NCBI GenBank assembly: GCA_036387415.1
Contig: DASVTU010000014.1
Location: 1-64,000, forward strand
Reading direction: 5' to 3'
DNA: 64,000 nucleotides
DNA from: DASVTU01 sp036387415
GTDB taxonomy: Bacteria > Acidobacteriota > Blastocatellia > Pyrinomonadales > Pyrinomonadaceae
Shown: positions 25,586-33,665 of the stretch, piece after piece
Position numbering within the stretch: the first letter of the stretch is position 1
Layout: each line of letters opens with the position of its first letter
Position numbers and translations under genes: made by a program
Notes under the pieces: model-generated
The model's database searches: none
Told to the model about the DNA's origin: nothing
Seen by the model: the letters and a program-made list of their open reading frames with translations, nothing else

Positions 25586-26434
25586 TTAGCACTTGTACTG
25601 CCGCTCGACGGCTTGGATTTTGGCGACGCGTTTTTTGTGTCGGTCTTCGCTGATTTCCGTCGCCAGCCAGGTGCGAACGATGTCGCGCATCTCTTGCGTG
25701 TTGATGATACCGCTGCCGAGTGTGAGGACGTTGGCGTCGTTGTGTTCGCGTGAGTTTTGAGCGAGTTTGACGCTGTAGCAGGCGGCGGCGCGGACGCCCG
25801 GAACTTTGTTGGCGGTCATGCAGGAACCGACGCCTGCGCCGTCGATGATGATGCCGAGGTCGGATTCGTGTTCGGCGACGGCGCGTGCGACCGCGTGTGC
25901 GAAGTCCGGGTAATCGACTGCATCGGTGGAATCGGTGCCGAAGTCGCGCACGGTATGGCCGAGTTCGACGAGAAACTTTTTGAGTTCCTCTTTCATGGGA
26001 TAGCCACCGTGGTCTGCGCCGACGGCGACGTGCTTCGAGGCGCGCGAACCGCGACGCGGGATGCGCCGGACGAGTTCGATGCCGCGTTCCTGCACGATGT
26101 CAGCGGCGAGCGGCGTGAGGCGTGCGCTCTCGGCGATGCGGAGGCGTGCGCCGCGTGCGAGGTCGCGCACGTCGTCTTCGGTGATGATGGTTTTGGAAGA
26201 TTCGTCGCGCGCGATAGGAGCATCTTCCTTCGCTTCGCGCGGCGAAGCTGCGACGTTGACGATGCGCGTCGCTGATGTCTGCTCCGGCGTGGCGCTCTCC
26301 GCTACGACGTTTGTCGGAGTTGAGATTGATTGCGGTGGAGAGGTGTCGGCGGTTTCGTCTGCGGGAAGCGCATTCTGTAGCACGTCGCGGACGAGAGCGC
26401 GTACGCGGTCGCGTGTTGATTGTTCGTCTGCCAT
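25586..26434 (-). CDS. rpiB: RpiB/LacAB-type sugar-phosphate isomerase with N-terminal extension
   Basis: Interconverts ribose 5-phosphate and ribulose 5-phosphate. Of 282 residues, about 136-282 are RpiB: VAVGADHGGYPMKEELKKFL, DFGTDSTDAVDYPDFA, IIDGAGVGSCMTANKVPGVR and HNDANVLTLGSG. The N-terminal half is unusual. It has an amphipathic helix (RDRVRALVRDVLQNAL), a Pro/Ser/Thr/Glu linker, then a small domain ITEDDVRDLARGARLRIAES and ARLTPLAADIVQERGIELVR. That motif resembles a segment in microcompartment proteins such as EutT-like adenosyltransferases. Helix, linker and enzyme is the layout of compartment cargo. It probably forms an operon with deoC. Its ATG is seven bases from the heptamer hairpin shared with hpt. 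Confidence 0.92.
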   Translation of the reverse strand: MADEQSTRDRVRALVRDVLQNALPADETADTSPPQSISTPTNVVAESATPEQTSATRIVNVAASPREAKEDAPIARDESSKTIITEDDVRDLARGARLRIAESARLTPLAADIVQERGIELVRRIPRRGSRASKHVAVGADHGGYPMKEELKKFLVELGHTVRDFGTDSTDAVDYPDFAHAVARAVAEHESDLGIIIDGAGVGSCMTANKVPGVRAAACYSVKLAQNSREHNDANVLTLGSGIINTQEMRDIVRTWLATEISEDRHKKRVAKIQAVERQYKC

Positions 26435-26440
26435 AAAATT

Positions 26441-26529
26441 CCAGAGGCTAGAGGTCAGTGGTTAGAATTAAGAGAAGAAAAGCATGGTTTTTCACTGACC
26501 TCTAACCTCTCGCCTCTGACCTCTGCCTT
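26441..26529. repeat. Heptamer-unit hairpin (GAGGTTA family) between divergent rpiB and hpt
   Basis: Left units CCAGAGG, CTAGAGG, TCAGTGG, TTAGAAT. Right units GACCTCT, AACCTCT, CGCCTCT, GACCTCT. The loop is A-rich. It occupies nearly all the space before the rpiB ATG and lies upstream of hpt. The same unit family recurs at 8664 and 44421. Confidence 0.82.
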
Positions 26530-26667
26530 CAAATGTTGACCTGTGGTGAAACCTTTCATAGTATGTCGCACCAAGAGGCGCGCGCGCAAACGCGTCGCCG
26601 GATTACGCCGGAAGTTTTCGATTCTTTAGGTTGTCGATTCTATTCTGCTGGAAATTTGGAGGCAAAC

Positions 26668-27234
26668 TTGTCATCTTCTTCCGCCCGTATCATGTCGGAG
26701 TTTACCAACCCGAATCTCGAACCGCTCTTTACCGCCGAACAGATTCAAACGCGCATCGCCGAACTCGGTGCAGAAATCGCAAGCGATTATGCGGGGCGCA
26801 ATCCGCTGCTCGTCGGTATTCTGAAGGGCGCTGTTGTGTTTATCAGCGACCTGATGCGCGCCATCGACCTCCGACTCGGCATGGAGTTCATGGCGATTTC
26901 CAGTTACGGTTCGTCCACGCGCACGTCGGGCGAGGTGAAGATTGTGAAAGACCTCGACGTGGCCGTTGAAGGACGCGACATCCTCGTCGTCGAAGACATC
27001 GTGGATACGGGGCTGACGCTCTCCTACCTTCTCCCGAATCTCTACGCGCGCGGCGCACAGAGCGTCAAACTCGCCGCCCTGCTCGACAAATGGGAACGCC
27101 GCGAACGCGAAGTCAAAATCGACTATCTCGGCTTCAAGATTCCAGACGCCTTCGTCGTCGGCTACGGCCTCGACTTCGCCGAACGCTACCGCAACCTACC
27201 CTACATCGCCGTGCTCAAAGACCCAGATGCGTAA
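26668..27234 (+). CDS. hpt: Hypoxanthine phosphoribosyltransferase
   Basis: Salvages hypoxanthine and guanine to IMP and GMP with PRPP. The product shows VGILKGAVVFISDLMRAI, the flexible-loop region FMAISSYGSSTRTSGEVKIV, the PRPP motif ILVVEDIVDTGLTLSYL and the C-terminal IPDAFVVGYGLDFAERYRNL. A TTG at 26668 with GGAGG five bases upstream is the best-supported start (188 residues). An ATG at 26692 lacks a ribosome site but begins nearer the family start, and the frame is open to 26533. It sits among deoC, rpiB and deoB, consistent with a nucleoside and pentose salvage neighbourhood. Confidence 0.93.
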   Translation: MSSSSARIMSEFTNPNLEPLFTAEQIQTRIAELGAEIASDYAGRNPLLVGILKGAVVFISDLMRAIDLRLGMEFMAISSYGSSTRTSGEVKIVKDLDVAVEGRDILVVEDIVDTGLTLSYLLPNLYARGAQSVKLAALLDKWERREREVKIDYLGFKIPDAFVVGYGLDFAERYRNLPYIAVLKDPDA

Positions 27235-27327
27235 ATGGTGAATGGTAAATCGTAATTGGTGAATAGATATAAGCAGTTCTTTCTATTCACCATTTGCCAT
27301 TTATGATGGACGATTCACGATTGACGA
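27235..27327. repeat. Heptamer-unit hairpin (GGTGAAT family) between hpt and deoB
   Basis: Left units GGTGAAT, GGTAAAT, CGTAATT, GGTGAAT begin right after the hpt stop. Right units, read on the minus strand, are GTCAATC, GTGAATC, GTCCATC, ATAAATG, GCAAATG, GTGAATA. The deoB stop (27303-27301) is inside the right arm and the last seven or so deoB codons are repeat-derived. Confidence 0.82.
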
Positions 27328-28542
27328 CAAAAAGCTTTCGCCTGCCGAGAGTTGGAGGCCGAAGTTGTGCGCGATGGTCTGTCCGATGTCGGCGAGCGAT
27401 TGGCGGTCGCCCAAGTTGACTCCGGCGCGTGCCTGCTGGCCGTAGACGACGAGCGGGGCGTATTCGCGCGTGTGGTCTGTGCCTCGATAGGTGGGGTCGT
27501 TGCCGTGGTCGGCAGTGATGATGTAGAGGTCTGTGGGGCGCATGGCGGCTTCGATTTCGGGGAGGCGCGCGTCGAAATGTTCGAGCGCGCGTGCGTAGCC
27601 TTCCACGTCGCGGCGGTGTCCGTAGAGCATATCGAAATCGACGAGGTTGGAGAAGATGAGTCCGCGCGTGTCGTCTCGGAGGGCGCGGATAGTCTGGTCG
27701 ATGGATTGGTCGTTGTTCTTGGCGGCGATGTCCTGTGTGACTCCGGCGGCGTCGTAGATGGAAGCGACTTTGCCGATGGCAACCACGTCGAGCGAGGCTT
27801 CGTTGAGCGCGACGAGCAGATTTTCACGCGGCGGTGGGACGGCATAATCGTGTCGATTTTCGGTGCGACGAAATGCGCCCTCGTCGCCGACGAAGGGACG
27901 CGCGATGACACGCCCGACTTCGTGCTCGTCGCGTAGAATCGCGCGTGCCGTCTCGCAAATTTCGTAGAGACGCGCGACGGGGATGACGCCTTCGTGCGCG
28001 GCGATTTGGAAGACGGAATCGGCGGAAGTGTAGACAATAGGCTTGCCTGTGCGGACGTGTTCCGCGCCGAGTTCTTTGATGATTTCCGTGCCCGACGCAG
28101 GCACGTTGCCGAGAATGCCGGAGACGCCCGTCTCGCTGATGAAGCGATTGATGATGTCTGCGGGAAAGCCCTGCGGATAGGTTGGGAAGGCGCGTTCGAG
28201 AATGATGCCCGCCATCTCCCAGTGGCCTGTGGTTGTGTCTTTGCCGTTCGAGGCGAGCGCGCAACGACCGAAAGATGCGCGCGGATTTTCCACGGGCGGC
28301 ACGCCGCGAAGTGGACGAATATTGCCCAACCCATGACGCTGCAAATTCGGCAGACGCACCTCGCGCGATTCCAAAATGTGACCGAGCGTGTCGGCTCCGG
28401 CATCGCCCCACGCGGCGGCGTCCGGCATCTCGCCCATGCCGAGACTATCAAGCACAATCAGCACGATGCGTTCAAACGCACGGCTGCCATTTGTCTGTTC
28501 GTTAATCAACTCTGCGACACCTCTCAAAAGATTTTCAAACAC
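27301..28542 (-). CDS. deoB: Phosphopentomutase
   Basis: Interconverts (deoxy)ribose 1-phosphate and 5-phosphate, feeding DeoC and RpiB. The 413-residue product is an alkaline-phosphatase-superfamily enzyme: VLIVLDSLGMGEMPDAA with the nucleophile region DTTTGHWEMAG, then ASGTEIIKELG, YTSADSVFQIAAHE, NLVDFDMLYGHRRD and ITADHGNDPTYRGTDHTRE. The start is uncertain: the frame begins with a GTG at 28542 and has about 20 residues more than typical before the first beta-strand; a TTG ten codons or so later is an alternative. The C-terminus SIVNRPS is encoded by the heptamer repeat. Confidence 0.95.
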   Translation of the reverse strand: MFENLLRGVAELINEQTNGSRAFERIVLIVLDSLGMGEMPDAAAWGDAGADTLGHILESREVRLPNLQRHGLGNIRPLRGVPPVENPRASFGRCALASNGKDTTTGHWEMAGIILERAFPTYPQGFPADIINRFISETGVSGILGNVPASGTEIIKELGAEHVRTGKPIVYTSADSVFQIAAHEGVIPVARLYEICETARAILRDEHEVGRVIARPFVGDEGAFRRTENRHDYAVPPPRENLLVALNEASLDVVAIGKVASIYDAAGVTQDIAAKNNDQSIDQTIRALRDDTRGLIFSNLVDFDMLYGHRRDVEGYARALEHFDARLPEIEAAMRPTDLYIITADHGNDPTYRGTDHTREYAPLVVYGQQARAGVNLGDRQSLADIGQTIAHNFGLQLSAGESFLSSIVNRPS

Positions 28543-28638
28543 GAATCGCTTCGACTAATTCCACTCAAACTGCTTCACACCTGCCACCCACTTCATTACC
28601 ACCTTCTGCTCACTTCTTACAGCTTACCGCTCACGGCT

Positions 28639-29913
28639 TCATGTTCCTGGCGCCTGGTAGCCTTCGCGTGCGCGCACCTGCGCGTCGCGGATGCCTTTGA
28701 TTTGGACGCGGATGGCGCGAAAACGTCCGTCGCGTGTCTTGTTGGTCGGGTAGTAGCCGAGGCTGTACTGCGTGCCGATTTCGGCGGCGACCTGACGGAA
28801 GGCTGCGCGCGCCTCTTGCAAGTCGGCGACGGGGAATGTTTTGCCGCCGGAGTCGCGTGCGAGCGCGTCCATCTCCTGTCGCGCAAGATTGTAGAGCGTG
28901 CGGCTGATGTTCATGCGTTCAAACTGTCCGAGACGACAGAAACTCGCGTAGTCGGACGAGTCTGCGCGCGAGGCGAAGATGCGACGGTAGCGTTGAAGTT
29001 GCGCGCGCGAGAGACGCAGCGTGCCGTCGTCCTGACAATCCTTCATGATGCGTTCTTCGACAAACTCCTCGGTGTTGACCTGCACGAAATAACAGACCAA
29101 TCCAGCCTGTTTGAGACGCTCACGCGCCTCGTCGAAATCGGCTTCGCTCGTCGAATCGACGCCATCCGTGAGCGCGACGAGCGCGCGGCGTCCGCGTACG
29201 TCTTCGCGCGGCGGTTCGCGGAAAATGTTGACGGCGACGCGTTCCAGCCCGTCGTAGAAGGGTGTGCCGTTGCTTGCGCCAACGGTGTCGATGGCTTCGC
29301 GCAGGGTCTTGCGGTCGTCGGTCAGAGGCGTTTTGATTTCGACCGACGCGAGTTTGTCTGCGCCGTCCTGCCGCGTGTTGAAGGCGAGGATGGCAACGCG
29401 GTCGCCCGGCCTGAGCGCGTCGATAAAGACGTTGGCGGCGCGACGAATGAGTCCGACTTCGGCGCGCGTCGAACCGGAAGTGTCGAGCAACAGGGCGACC
29501 TCGAAGGGCGCATCCGTGGTTGCGAAGTTGGCGATGCGTTGCGGTCGTCCGTCTTCAAGGAGGATGAAATTTTCGGCGCGTAGACCCGTCAACACGCGCC
29601 CCGTGCGGTCGGTCACAACCGCCGGAACCGAAACCAGTTCCGTCTCGACACGCACTACGTCGTCTTCGTCAACCTCCTCGCCCGCAGAGGATGATGAAGA
29701 ATTTGTGCCTCCGGTGCGCGGCGTCGCGGCGGGTGTTGCGCGCGGCGTCGGATTGGGCGATGCGCCGATGCGTCGCGGTCGCTGCTGTTGAGTTTGTGTT
29801 GGCGCGTCGGTCTGTTGGGCATGTGCGTTTGAGAACGCGACGCCGCAGAGCACGACGAGCGTCGAGAGAACGGCGACAAGGGCGTGCAGTGTCGGCGACG
29901 TTCTTTTCGGCAT
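28639..29913 (-). CDS. Second secreted VWA-domain protein of the acidobacterial type
   Basis: A 424-residue paralogue of the protein at 20613-21956. The signal peptide MPKRTSPTLHALVAVLSTLV is followed by a Gln/Pro/Thr/Arg linker and an acidic stretch (EEVDEDD). Then come the domain starts SVPAVVTDRTGRVLTGLRAE and NFILLEDGRPQRIANFATTD, the metal site LLLDTSGSTR and ALTDGVDSTSE. The C-terminal TQYSLGYYPTN is shared with the paralogue. A Cys pair in DCQDDG and FCRLGQ is extra. ATG at 29913 starts the signal peptide; a GTG at 29964 is possible but has no ribosome site. Ligand unknown. Confidence 0.87.
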   Translation of the reverse strand: MPKRTSPTLHALVAVLSTLVVLCGVAFSNAHAQQTDAPTQTQQQRPRRIGASPNPTPRATPAATPRTGGTNSSSSSAGEEVDEDDVVRVETELVSVPAVVTDRTGRVLTGLRAENFILLEDGRPQRIANFATTDAPFEVALLLDTSGSTRAEVGLIRRAANVFIDALRPGDRVAILAFNTRQDGADKLASVEIKTPLTDDRKTLREAIDTVGASNGTPFYDGLERVAVNIFREPPREDVRGRRALVALTDGVDSTSEADFDEARERLKQAGLVCYFVQVNTEEFVEERIMKDCQDDGTLRLSRAQLQRYRRIFASRADSSDYASFCRLGQFERMNISRTLYNLARQEMDALARDSGGKTFPVADLQEARAAFRQVAAEIGTQYSLGYYPTNKTRDGRFRAIRVQIKGIRDAQVRAREGYQAPGT

Positions 29914-30300
29914 CTTGAGCTTCGGGCTTGATGAATACTTGGACACGGGCTTAAACTCTTTCACATCGGATGTTCACGTTGAATATAGCCGCAAATGGGC
30001 GTCGGCTGGAAGGAGCGAACAGCGTATGTCCGTCATCGGCAGATTGGACGAACAGGTGAACGCCGTGCTAATCCGCCCGCTCTCGCATAGACGCGAGCAG
30101 GATGAGCCGACTACACCTCGCGTTGACCGAGAAGACGCGACGCCCCAAGAGCCGTCGCCGATTGCAGAGGCATCGAAAAATAAGAGCCGGGAGGCGGCGC
30201 GCGAGTTGCCCGTGTGGCTTCTGTAGAAAGTGTGTCGGGTTTTGAGAGCGGCTTGACGAGGCGTGCGCCGCAAAGTGATACGAAGGCGTCGCGGGTGCGC
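29914..30300. other. Gene-free stretch before the tRNA genes
   Basis: About 390 bases with no credible gene: short frames on both strands have no ribosome sites or domain signals. It must hold the promoter of the divergent VWA gene, which I could not locate. Confidence 0.4.
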
Positions 30301-30330
30301 TTGACACCGTGCGAGGGCATCTCTTAAAGT
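30301..30330 (+). promoter_or_regulatory. Putative promoter of the tRNA-Val/tRNA-Asp unit
   Basis: TTGACA at 30301-30306 is followed 18 bases later by TAAAGT (30325-30330). The -35 is perfect and the -10 is 4/6. The first tRNA starts about 115 bases downstream of the expected start point. Confidence 0.5.
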
Positions 30331-30451
30331 GTCGCGTATCCCGTCAATGACAGGGTCGAAATTTTCGACTGACGGAAGCCATGTTATTTGAAGCGCGCGT
30401 CTCTGATGATTTTGCCCAGACGTTACACGCAAGGCAGCGGAGAGACCGAGC

Positions 30452-30526
30452 AGGCACGTACGTCAATGGTAGACGGCTTCCCTTACAAGGAAGAGGTTGG
30501 GGGTTCGAGTCCCTCCGTGCCTACCA
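30452..30526 (+). tRNA. tRNA-Val (UAC anticodon)
   Basis: The full cloverleaf can be folded: acceptor AGGCACG/CGTGCCT, D-stem CGTC/GACG, anticodon stem CTTCC/GGAAG with loop CTTACAA (anticodon TAC), T-stem GGGGG/CCCTC with loop TTCGAGT, discriminator A and encoded CCA. Confidence 0.95.
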
Positions 30527-30576
30527 GACGAAGGGCGAGAGCGGTAGTGGCCGCCCATTTGAAAATTAGAGCTTAC

Positions 30577-30659
<83 letters not shown>

Positions 30660-30663
30660 TACG

Positions 30664-30709
30664 AAGCGGTTGCCTTTCGGTAAATTGAAAGGCAACCGCT
30701 TTTGCTTTT
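30664..30709 (+). terminator. Terminator of the tRNA unit
   Basis: A perfect 15-base stem (30664-30678 with 30687-30701) and an eight-base loop are followed by TTGCTTTTG, seven bases after the tRNA-Asp CCA end. Confidence 0.88.
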
Positions 30710-30748
30710 GCACGGAGGCAGACGGATGCGCCTCCATTTTTCATACGT

Positions 30749-31960
30749 ATGATTCCTGTCGCGGAAGCCGTCCGCATCATCATTGAGAAGACTAGGACGC
30801 TCGCGTCAGAACGCGTCGCACTCGCCGCCGCGCTCGGACGTGTGCTCGCCGAAGACATCTCTGCCGATTCGGACTTGCCGCCGTTTGACCGCGCGCAGAT
30901 GGACGGATTCGCCGTGCGCGCAAGCGACACGACGGATGCGCCCGTGCGCTTGCGCGTCGTGGGCGAGGCGGCGGCGGGGCGCGGCTGGCGCGGAACGCTT
31001 CAGGCGGGCGAGGCCGTGCGTATCATGACGGGCGCGCCGTTGCCTGCGGGCGCTGACAGCGTGCAGCAGGTCGAAGTGACACGCGAACTCGAAGACGGCG
31101 CGATGGTCGAGATTGAACGTGCGACGATGGTGGGGCAGTTCTTCATTAGGCGCGCGAGCGAAATCCGCAAGGGCGAGACGGTGCTTCGCGCGGGCATGGA
31201 AATCAACGCGGCGTCAATGGCGGCGCTCGCTTCGTTCGGTTATGCGGAGGTCACCGTCAGGCGTCGCCCGCGCGTCGCAGTGCTGGCGACGGGAACGGAA
31301 CTCGTCGCCGTCGATAAGCAACCGGGCGCAGACGAGATACGCGATTCAAACAGCTACTCGCTCGCGGCTTACGCAGAACTGGCGGGCGCAAGCGTCGAGC
31401 GTCTGCCTTTCGCGGGCGACGACCCTGAATTGTTGAAACGACTGATTGCGGAGAGCGCCCCGCGTGCCAACGTGCTTGTCTTGTCCGGCGGCGTTTCGAT
31501 GGGCGTCTACGATTTTACCAAGACTGCTCTCGGTGCACTCGGCGCGGAAATCTTTTTCGAGCGCGTCGCGTTGCGTCCCGGCAAGCCGACGGTCTTTGCG
31601 CGTCTCGGCACGACACTCGTCTTCGGTCTGCCCGGCAATCCCGTCTCGGTCTCCGTCACGTTCAATCTGTTTGCGCGTACGGCGCTCCGCGCGATGCAGG
31701 GCTACGGCCATGCGTCGGCGTTGGAGGAAGAACGAGCCGTGCTTGCGCGTCCCGCGAAGGGCGCGTCGGAGCGCATGAGTTATCTTCCGGCGAAACTGCG
31801 GACGGACGAAGAAGGCCGACTCATTGCGGAGCCGTTGAAGTGGGGCGGGTCGTCCGACCTCGTAGCGTTTACACGCGCGACCGCGCTCGTCATCTTGCCC
31901 GAAGGAAGCAAGACGGTTGACGCAGGCACGGTCGTTAGAGTTGTGCGACTGCCGGGATAA
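30749..31960 (+). CDS. moeA: Molybdopterin molybdenumtransferase
   Basis: Inserts molybdate into adenylylated molybdopterin. The 403-residue product has the MoeA order: domain II/I start PFDRAQMDGFAVRASDT, GEAVRIMTGAPLPAGADSVQ, then domain III RVAVLATGTELV, IRDSNSYSLAAYAELAGA, VLVLSGGVSMGVYDF, RPGKPTVFARLGTTLVFGLP, GNPVSVSVTFNLF, and a C-terminal beta-barrel. moaC lies 1 kb away with a fasciclin gene between. No clear ribosome site precedes the ATG. A strong hairpin follows the stop. Confidence 0.95.
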   Translation: MIPVAEAVRIIIEKTRTLASERVALAAALGRVLAEDISADSDLPPFDRAQMDGFAVRASDTTDAPVRLRVVGEAAAGRGWRGTLQAGEAVRIMTGAPLPAGADSVQQVEVTRELEDGAMVEIERATMVGQFFIRRASEIRKGETVLRAGMEINAASMAALASFGYAEVTVRRRPRVAVLATGTELVAVDKQPGADEIRDSNSYSLAAYAELAGASVERLPFAGDDPELLKRLIAESAPRANVLVLSGGVSMGVYDFTKTALGALGAEIFFERVALRPGKPTVFARLGTTLVFGLPGNPVSVSVTFNLFARTALRAMQGYGHASALEEERAVLARPAKGASERMSYLPAKLRTDEEGRLIAEPLKWGGSSDLVAFTRATALVILPEGSKTVDAGTVVRVVRLPG

Positions 31961-31964
31961 TTCA

Positions 31965-32037
31965 GGGTAAAGATAAAAAGGCAAAAGGAAAGACGTGGCG
32001 TGTCTTTCCTTTTGCCTTTTACCTTTTTACTTTTGCC
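31965..32037. repeat. Heptamer-unit hairpin (AAAGGCA family) between moeA and the fasciclin gene
   Basis: 31976-31994 and 32002-32020 are perfectly complementary over 19 bases with a seven-base loop; flanks continue as GGTAAAG and ACCTTTTTAC-type units. It lies between convergent genes and probably terminates both. Confidence 0.85.
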
Positions 32038-32045
32038 GTGTTGAT

Positions 32046-32606
32046 TTAGTTGGGCATCAAAACGGTGTCGATAACGTGAATGACGCCGTTCTTCTGGTAG
32101 ACGTTAGCGGTGGTAACGCGCGCCATGCCGCCCTTTTCATCCATCACGACGACGGCGTTGCCGTCCATGTGCGCTGTCAGGGTGTCGCCGCTGACGGTGG
32201 TGAAAGTGGCTTTGCCGCCGCCCTTTTTGATGGCTTTCATGATGGCTTTGGCGTCCATCTTGCCGGGCACCACATGATAGGTCAGGATTTTGGTGAGCAT
32301 GGCTTTGTTCTCAGGTTGCATCAGAGAATTGAGCGCATCGCTCGGAACTTTGGCGAAGGCATCGTTTGTTGGAGCAAAGACCGTGAACGGCCCCTTGCCG
32401 CTCAACGTTTCGACCAATCCGGCACTCTTGACGGCGGATACAAGCGTCGTGTGAATCGGAGAATTGAGCGCATTCTCGACGATAGATTTGTTACGGTACA
32501 TAGCCGCGCCACCCACGGTCGGGTTCATTTGCGCGAAAGCATCAGCCGATATCACGGTCAGCGATGCGACGGCCACCAGCACCAACATCAGGAAATTCTT
32601 TTTCAT
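32046..32606 (-). CDS. Secreted fasciclin (FAS1) domain protein
   Basis: A 186-residue exported adhesion-type protein with a signal peptide (MKKNFLMLVLVAVASLTVIS) and one FAS1 domain carrying the H1 motif TLVSAVKSAGLVETLSGKGP and FTVFAPTNDAFAKVP, the YHVVPGK motif, and the H2 end NGVIHVIDTVLMP. In bacteria such proteins act in surface adhesion or matrix. Two in-frame ATGs occur. GAGAGG lies nine bases before the one at 32606 but directly abuts the one at 32615, so 32606 is preferred. Confidence 0.93.
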   Translation of the reverse strand: MKKNFLMLVLVAVASLTVISADAFAQMNPTVGGAAMYRNKSIVENALNSPIHTTLVSAVKSAGLVETLSGKGPFTVFAPTNDAFAKVPSDALNSLMQPENKAMLTKILTYHVVPGKMDAKAIMKAIKKGGGKATFTTVSGDTLTAHMDGNAVVVMDEKGGMARVTTANVYQKNGVIHVIDTVLMPN

Positions 32607-32970
32607 CTGTTTCATCCTCTCGAAATTTTCAAGTTAGCAGTTAATTGAATCAGCCAAGATACGTTGCAGGTCGAGCCGACGGATTGGAGTTGCGCGAGAT
32701 TTTGCTGAAAACTTTTTTCATGACTCGTCTTCCCATCATCCGCTCTCCATTCCTTTCGCGGCTCTCTGTGCAATCGCCTAAGTTACGTTTGCCGTCGGAC
32801 ACGCGGTTTGCCGTCGATGGATGAATTAGTGTGTCGTCTCTCGCTAAAACTTCACTTTTTGATGTCTAAGTCGAAGCAAGAGAGAATGGAGCAATCATTT
32901 GAGGGGATGAATTCGACTTCACCGACCTGTTGCCTTACGCCCCGCGCTTTCTGCATACTCGGTTCCGCAC
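32607..32970. other. Gene-free divergent region between the fasciclin gene and moaC
   Basis: About 360 bases with no supported gene and no heptamer repeat. It should carry both promoters; I see no convincing -35/-10 pair. Confidence 0.4.
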
Positions 32971-33504
32971 ATGAAAAAACTTTCTCATCTAGACGAACAG
33001 GGACGCGTGGCGATGGTGGATACGAGCGCGAAGCCGACGACGGCGCGGCGTGCCGTCGCATCGGCGCGCGTGTTGATGTCGCCGGAGACGGTTGCCGCCG
33101 TGCGCGCGCATCAGACGCCGAAGGGCGACCCCATCGAGACGGCGCGACTCGCCGGAATCATGGCCGCCAAACGCACGTCGGAACTCATCCCGCTCTGTCA
33201 TCCGCTTCCGCTCACGCACGTCGAAGTGCGCGCCACGGTCGAGGACACGGGCGTCTTTATCGAAGTCGAAGCCGCAACTCAGGCACAGACCGGAGTCGAG
33301 ATGGAAGCCCTCACCGCCGCCACAGTCGCCGCGCTCACCGTCTACGACATGTGCAAAGCCGTCGATAAAGCGATGACGATTACCGATGTACGTCTGGAAA
33401 GAAAGACGGGCGGTAAATCAGGCGACTACGAAAGGGATGTGGGCGGAGAGATGAGGGATGAAAGGAAAGACAAGGGCGAAAAGGGAAAAGGGTCAAAAGG
33501 TTAA
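32971..33504 (+). CDS. moaC: Cyclic pyranopterin monophosphate synthase
   Basis: Acts with the radical-SAM enzyme MoaA to form cyclic pyranopterin monophosphate, the first molybdenum-cofactor intermediate. The product has the MoaC signatures VDTSAKPTTARRAVASARV, GIMAAKRTSELIPLCHPLPL, EVEAATQAQTGVEMEALTAA and VYDMCKAVDKAM. The enzyme proper ends near TDVRLERKTGGKSG (about residue 153). The following 24 residues, rich in Lys/Glu/Gly/Arg, are encoded by the left arm of the large heptamer hairpin, so the original stop seems to have been lost or overwritten. Confidence 0.95.
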   Translation: MKKLSHLDEQGRVAMVDTSAKPTTARRAVASARVLMSPETVAAVRAHQTPKGDPIETARLAGIMAAKRTSELIPLCHPLPLTHVEVRATVEDTGVFIEVEAATQAQTGVEMEALTAATVAALTVYDMCKAVDKAMTITDVRLERKTGGKSGDYERDVGGEMRDERKDKGEKGKGSKG

Positions 33505-33594
33505 AGGGCGTCATCTTCACCTCTCCCCATTTCACCTTTTAACCTTTAACCCCTCTTGCTTTATCCTTCATCCCTCCGCCCTCATCCCTTTTTT
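33431..33594. repeat. Largest heptamer-unit hairpin (GATGAGG/AAAAGGG families)
   Basis: The left arm 33431-33509 and right arm about 33518-33594 are complementary with small gaps over some 75 bases. Units are GGATGAG, GGATGAA-like outside and AAAAGGG, TTAAAGG-like inside. The moaC stop is inside the left arm. The M50 gene begins 70 bases past the right arm. Confidence 0.85.
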
Positions 33595-33665
33595 TCCTGA
33601 ACGCTTCATCGTACAATGTCGTATCAGTTTAGGAGTCCGTAAGTTTTTGTTGAAGCGGAGATTCT

